Source: JALGWN01 sp964598025
Lineage (GTDB): Bacteria > Arandabacterota > Arandabacteria > Arandabacterales > Arandabacteraceae
DNA length: 25,189 nucleotides
Direction of reading: 5' to 3'
Assembly: GCA_964598025.1 (NCBI GenBank)
Contig: CAZRAU010000043.1
Span: 1-25,189 of the forward strand
Position 1 is the first letter of the stretch; each line of letters starts with the position of its first letter. Under the pieces are notes generated by a model, which saw only the letters and a program-made list of their open reading frames with translations, was not told where the DNA came from and did not search any database. Shown here one piece after another: positions 22,255 to 25,189 of this stretch. Position numbers and translations under genes: made by a program.

Positions 22255-22799
22255 CTCCTGACTTCCCTCCGTCCCAAGCCGGTCTTTGCGGAAAACACCT
22301 GGTATTGTACGCGCATGCTCGACAGCATTCCAGAGATATCGGAGATCCGGCCCTCGACCGCTCCCCTGCCCAGCTTGTCCGCCTTGGTGAGGACCACAAG
22401 CAGAGGCATAGAGAGGCCATCGAGCCACTCGAGGGCTCCCATGTCGCTCTGCGTGGGGAAATGGCGTATGTCACCAATGAGGATCACCCCACGGAGGCCT
22501 TCCCTACCCGACAGGTAGGCGTCCACGTCCCGGGCCCAGCGCTGCTGCTCGCCCCTCGGCGCCTTCGAATAACCATAACCCGGAAGATCGACCAGCATGA
22601 ACGAATCGTCACACTGGAAGAAATTGAGGGTTCGGGTCCTTCCCGGCGTTGAACTCACCCGGGCCATCCCCCGTTTTCCGACCAGAGAGTTTATGAAGGA
22701 CGACTTGCCGACATTGGACCGCCCCCCTACTGCAATCTCCGGAAACCGCGGGGGGGGAAGCGAACGGGACATGTAACTCCCGATGAAACGAACGTCCAT
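22227..22799 (-). CDS. ysxC: Ribosome-biogenesis GTPase YsxC/YihA (EngB)
   Basis: This 190-residue GTPase assists assembly of the large ribosomal subunit. All GTPase motifs are visible: G1 GGRSNVGKSS, G2 in STPGRTRTLNFF, G3 DLPGYGYSKAP and G4 TKADKL. The N-terminal segment FPEIAVGGRSNVGKSSFIN is typical of the family and the length matches. It starts 35 bp after clpX on the same strand. Its 3' end carries the start of the aminotransferase gene. Proximity of ysxC to clp/lon genes is common in bacteria. Confidence 0.95.
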   Translation of the reverse strand: MDVRFIGSYMSRSLPPPRFPEIAVGGRSNVGKSSFINSLVGKRGMARVSSTPGRTRTLNFFQCDDSFMLVDLPGYGYSKAPRGEQQRWARDVDAYLSGREGLRGVILIGDIRHFPTQSDMGALEWLDGLSMPLLVVLTKADKLGRGAVEGRISDISGMLSSMRVQYQVFSAKTGLGRREVRSWIDKTVTG

Positions 22800-22834
22800 G
22801 TCAATCCTTCACGGGCGGGATGGCTTTCAGACGA

Positions 22835-24100
22835 CTAACCGGTCTGACGTTTCTTCGTCCTTTTGCGCGAGGAGTGTTTGAGTTCCGGCTCAGCCTCCGA
22901 AAGGATGAAATCTCTGGTTATTGTACACCCCTTGACCGCTTTGTTGGAAGGGAGCTCGAACATGAGGTCGAGCATCTTCTCCTCCATGACGGCCCTCAAG
23001 CCTCGGGCACCTGTATTACGCTTGATAGCCTCCTGTGCAATAGCATCGATGGCGTCACCTTCGAAGTCGAGTTTGATGTCTTCCAGTTCGAAGATCCGGC
23101 GGTACTGCTTGCAGAGGGAGTTCTTGGGCTCGGTCAATATCCTGACCAGATCCTCCTCGCCCAGCTCTTTGAGGCTGCAGATGACGGGGAGCCGGCCGAC
23201 CAGCTCAGGGATGAAACCGAACTTAAGAAGATCGTCGGGCTCGACCATCCTCAGTATCTGGCTTAACTTGCGCTCCTTCTTCCGTTTGACATCCGCTCCG
23301 AAGCCGATGGTGCTGCTTCGCAGCCTGCTTTCCACGATCCTGTCCAGACCGTCGAACGAGCCGCCACAGATGAACAGGATGTCCTTGGTGTTGACCTCGA
23401 TGAAGCGCTGCTGTGGGTGCTTTCGCCCTCCTTGAGGAGGAACATTGGCTACTGTGCCCTCCAGAATCTTCAAGAGCGCCTGTTGCACCCCCTCACCGGA
23501 TACGTCCCGGGTTATGGAGGGACTGTCCTGCTTACGCGCCGTCTTGTCTATCTCGTCCACATAGACAATACCTTTCTCGGCCGCCGCGAGATTGAAATCC
23601 GCGTTCTGAAGGAGCCGGGCCAGTATGTTCTCAACATCCTCTCCCACGTAACCCGCCTCGGTGAAAGCCGTCGCGTCAACGATGGCAAAAGGGACCTTGA
23701 GAAGTCTGGCAAGCGTCTCCGCCAGAAGGGTCTTGCCGGTACCGGTAGGACCGATGAGAAGGATATTGCTCTTCTCGACCTCCACCCCGTCCTTAGAAGG
23801 CGGGGACATTATCCTCTTGTAGTGATTGTAGACCGCGACCGCGAGGATGCGCTTGGCCCTTTCCTGTCCTATGACGTACTGGTCAAGGAAGTCTCTTATT
23901 TCCGGGGGTTTCGGCAGGCTCCGTCGAGGCTTGGCGGCCTGCGCCTTGAGATCGTCTTCCAGGATAGTGCTGCACAATCTTATGCAGTCGCTGCATATGT
24001 AGACGTTCTGCCCGGACACCAACCGTGACACTTCCTCTTTGCTCCTGCCGCAGAAGGAGCAAATCACTTCTTTTCTCGCACCTGCTTTGCGCTTCACCAC
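22835..24100 (-). CDS. clpX: ClpX, ATPase subunit of ClpXP protease
   Basis: ClpX unfolds substrates and feeds them to ClpP. The product has 421 residues, with an N-terminal zinc finger (CSFC and CSDC), AAA+ Walker A GPTGTGKT, pore loop GYVGEDVE, Walker B YVDEIDK, the RKH loop (GGRKHPQQRF) and the C-terminal domain ending KRTKKRQTG. The ClpP-binding loop lies in KERKLSQILRM and its surroundings, but IGF is seen only as TIGFGAD just before it. Start GTG at 24100, or the adjacent GTG at 24097, which has better spacing to AAGGAG. It lies 9 bp after clpP. Confidence 0.98.
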   Translation of the reverse strand: MVKRKAGARKEVICSFCGRSKEEVSRLVSGQNVYICSDCIRLCSTILEDDLKAQAAKPRRSLPKPPEIRDFLDQYVIGQERAKRILAVAVYNHYKRIMSPPSKDGVEVEKSNILLIGPTGTGKTLLAETLARLLKVPFAIVDATAFTEAGYVGEDVENILARLLQNADFNLAAAEKGIVYVDEIDKTARKQDSPSITRDVSGEGVQQALLKILEGTVANVPPQGGRKHPQQRFIEVNTKDILFICGGSFDGLDRIVESRLRSSTIGFGADVKRKKERKLSQILRMVEPDDLLKFGFIPELVGRLPVICSLKELGEEDLVRILTEPKNSLCKQYRRIFELEDIKLDFEGDAIDAIAQEAIKRNTGARGLRAVMEEKMLDLMFELPSNKAVKGCTITRDFILSEAEPELKHSSRKRTKKRQTG

Positions 24101-24109
24101 GTGCTCCTT

Positions 24110-24694
24110 CTACTTCTTCTTGAAGATCACCTCGTCGATCAGACCGTATTGCTTGGCTTCCTCGGCGGACATGAAGAAGTTCCTGTCGCAGTCCCTCGCA
24201 ATGGTCTCCAGATCTTGACCGGTGTGGTTCGACAGGATCTCGTTCAGACGCTCCCGCAACGTCAGTATCTCCTTCGTGTATATCTCTATGTCGGAGGCTT
24301 GGCCCTGGCTCCCGCCCAGAGGCTGGTGGATCATTACCCTGGCATGCGGCAGAGCTGAGCGTTTGCCCTTGGTGCCGGCGGCCAATATCACGGCAGCGAG
24401 GCTGGCGGCTTGTCCCATACAGATGGTAGCCACATCCGGCTTTATATACTGAATCGTATCGTAGATCGCAAGCCCCGCAGGGAGGATTCCACCGGGAGAG
24501 TTGATATACAGATAGATGTCCTTGTCCGGATCCTCAGCCTCAAGAAACAGCATCTGAGCTATGATCAGGTTCACCACGGTTTCATCGATTGCACTTCCGA
24601 TGAAGATGATCCGGTCCTTCAGAAGGCGCGAAAAGATGTCATAAGCCCTTTCGCCACGCCCTGACTGCTCAACGACAATTGGAACCAGACCCAT
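24110..24694 (-). CDS. clpP: ClpP protease subunit
   Basis: ClpP is the serine protease chamber of ClpXP; this product has 194 residues. The catalytic Ser in GQAASLAAV, His in VMIHQPLGG and Asp in ARDCDRNF are present. The start MGLVPIVVEQSGRGERAYDIF matches mature ClpP N-termini and follows GGAGG by six bases; an ATG at 24721 overlaps the tig stop but has no such site. Small departures from usual ClpP are SLAA in place of SMGA after the active-site Ser, and GGILPAG in place of GGxxxAG with S/T. The order tig-clpP-clpX is classical. Confidence 0.97.
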   Translation of the reverse strand: MGLVPIVVEQSGRGERAYDIFSRLLKDRIIFIGSAIDETVVNLIIAQMLFLEAEDPDKDIYLYINSPGGILPAGLAIYDTIQYIKPDVATICMGQAASLAAVILAAGTKGKRSALPHARVMIHQPLGGSQGQASDIEIYTKEILTLRERLNEILSNHTGQDLETIARDCDRNFFMSAEEAKQYGLIDEVIFKKK

Positions 24695-24717
24695 CGCGTT
24701 CCTCCTCTGTGCTTGTG

Positions 24718-25189
24718 TCATTCCTGAATCTCGGCTCGTTCCTTCAAGAAATCAAGTACCTTGTTCTTGAGGATGTCACGCCGCCAACGGCCTGTCTCTT
24801 CCGACTCCGCCGCTTTCCGCCTGGTCTCCTCCACCGAGAGGCCGCCGCGGGCAGCGACTGCCCGGATTATCTCTTCGATTTCTTCGTCCTCGACCTTCAC
24901 GCCCTCCCTCTCCGCTATGTCGTCAATAATGAACTGCTCCTTGACCAGATTGACCGCCAGGGGGCGCAATCTCTCGCGGGCCTGATTGAGCTTCTCCAGA
25001 GCTTCCGGATCTTCTTCGCCCCTTCCGGCTTCACCGTAAGACTTCATTATGGAATCCAGAGCCATCGCGACAAGGCCTTCCGGCACCTCGAAGTCGCTCT
25101 GCTCAATCACGGTGTTGAGAATATCCCGCTTCAACTTGGAGTCTGTTTCCTGTTGCCTTGCCTCCCCCAATCCCTCCCTGACCTTGCTG
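24718..25189 (-). CDS. tig: Trigger factor, C-terminal part (gene runs off the window)
   Basis: The 3' part of the ribosome-associated folding chaperone is present, about 157 codons, open through the window edge on its 5' side. The segment LKRDILNTVIEQSDFEVPEGLVAM is a typical start of the trigger-factor C-terminal helical domain, followed by the long charged arm helices (ARERLRPLAVNLVKEQFIIDDIAEREGVKVEDEEIEEII) and a C-terminal helix ILKNKVLDFLKERAEI. The ribosome-binding and PPIase domains would lie outside. Context upstream of clpP-clpX supports the call. Confidence 0.9.
   Translation of the reverse strand, partial: SKVREGLGEARQQETDSKLKRDILNTVIEQSDFEVPEGLVAMALDSIMKSYGEAGRGEEDPEALEKLNQARERLRPLAVNLVKEQFIIDDIAEREGVKVEDEEIEEIIRAVAARGGLSVEETRRKAAESEETGRWRRDILKNKVLDFLKERAEIQE

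Noticed and set aside
24695..24721. Start of clpP at ATG 24721, overlapping the tig stop
   Set aside because: The ATG at 24694 has GGAGG six bases upstream and gives the usual ClpP N-terminus. The upstream ATG has no spaced ribosome-binding site.
1..25189. CRISPR arrays, rRNA genes, insertion sequences or prophage genes
   Set aside because: I saw no regularly spaced repeats, rRNA signatures, transposase or phage genes. The only mobile-type sign is the REP-like palindrome.

Overview
The window is about 25 kb of compact bacterial chromosome, rich in G and C. Most genes lie on the minus strand in tightly packed runs. The housekeeping genes (rph, rdgB, murI, smpB, dnaK, purA, ysxC, clpP, clpX, tig) are full length, except tig, which runs off the right edge. 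A GWxTD-domain protein, two TonB-C-like proteins and a Cys-rich DUF2007 protein suggest a diderm lineage of the FCB type or a neighbouring candidate phylum. I cannot fix the phylum from this sequence. TTG and GTG starts with good Shine-Dalgarno sites are common.

Layout. (1) 1-5862: a minus-strand run reading PHP phosphoesterase, smpB, N-acetylmuramoyl-alanine amidase, GerMN protein, murI, rph, rdgB, then tRNA-Pro(TGG). (2) 5929-6015: a run of 10 N inside a tRNA-Leu(CAG), so the order across this point rests on scaffolding. (3) 6117-10018: a TonB-C lipoprotein, a convergent membrane protein, then a strong sigma70-like promoter driving a GWxTD/TPR envelope protein coupled to a TonB-like protein. 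(4) 10020-12335: dnaK followed by a zinc-ribbon/DUF2007 gene. (5) 12336-12724: intergenic DNA with a 60-nt near-perfect palindrome resembling a REP element. (6) 12725-19517: the accessory region. (7) 19719-25189: tRNA-Lys(TTT), purA, a class V aminotransferase, ysxC, clpX, clpP and the 3' part of tig.

The accessory region is the most interesting part. It encodes a 1664-residue protein that joins a Ser/Thr kinase-like domain, an NTPase-like domain whose P-loop lacks its lysine, a long TPR array, a GAF domain, a sigma54-activator AAA+ domain with an altered GAFTGA loop, and a Fis-type HTH. Just beyond its stop codon lie three copies of a palindrome of the form TCGTAC-N4-GTACGA. About 100-300 bp further on is a good sigma54 -24/-12 promoter, TTGGAACACGGCTTGCA. 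It precedes a three-gene run: a 75-residue Cys-containing secreted or membrane peptide, a stand-alone sigma54-activator-like AAA+ protein that has lost its Walker B acids and GAFTGA loop, and a small protein with a possible PD-(D/E)xK-like core. I infer a self-contained regulator, enhancer, promoter and effector module. Its function is unknown.
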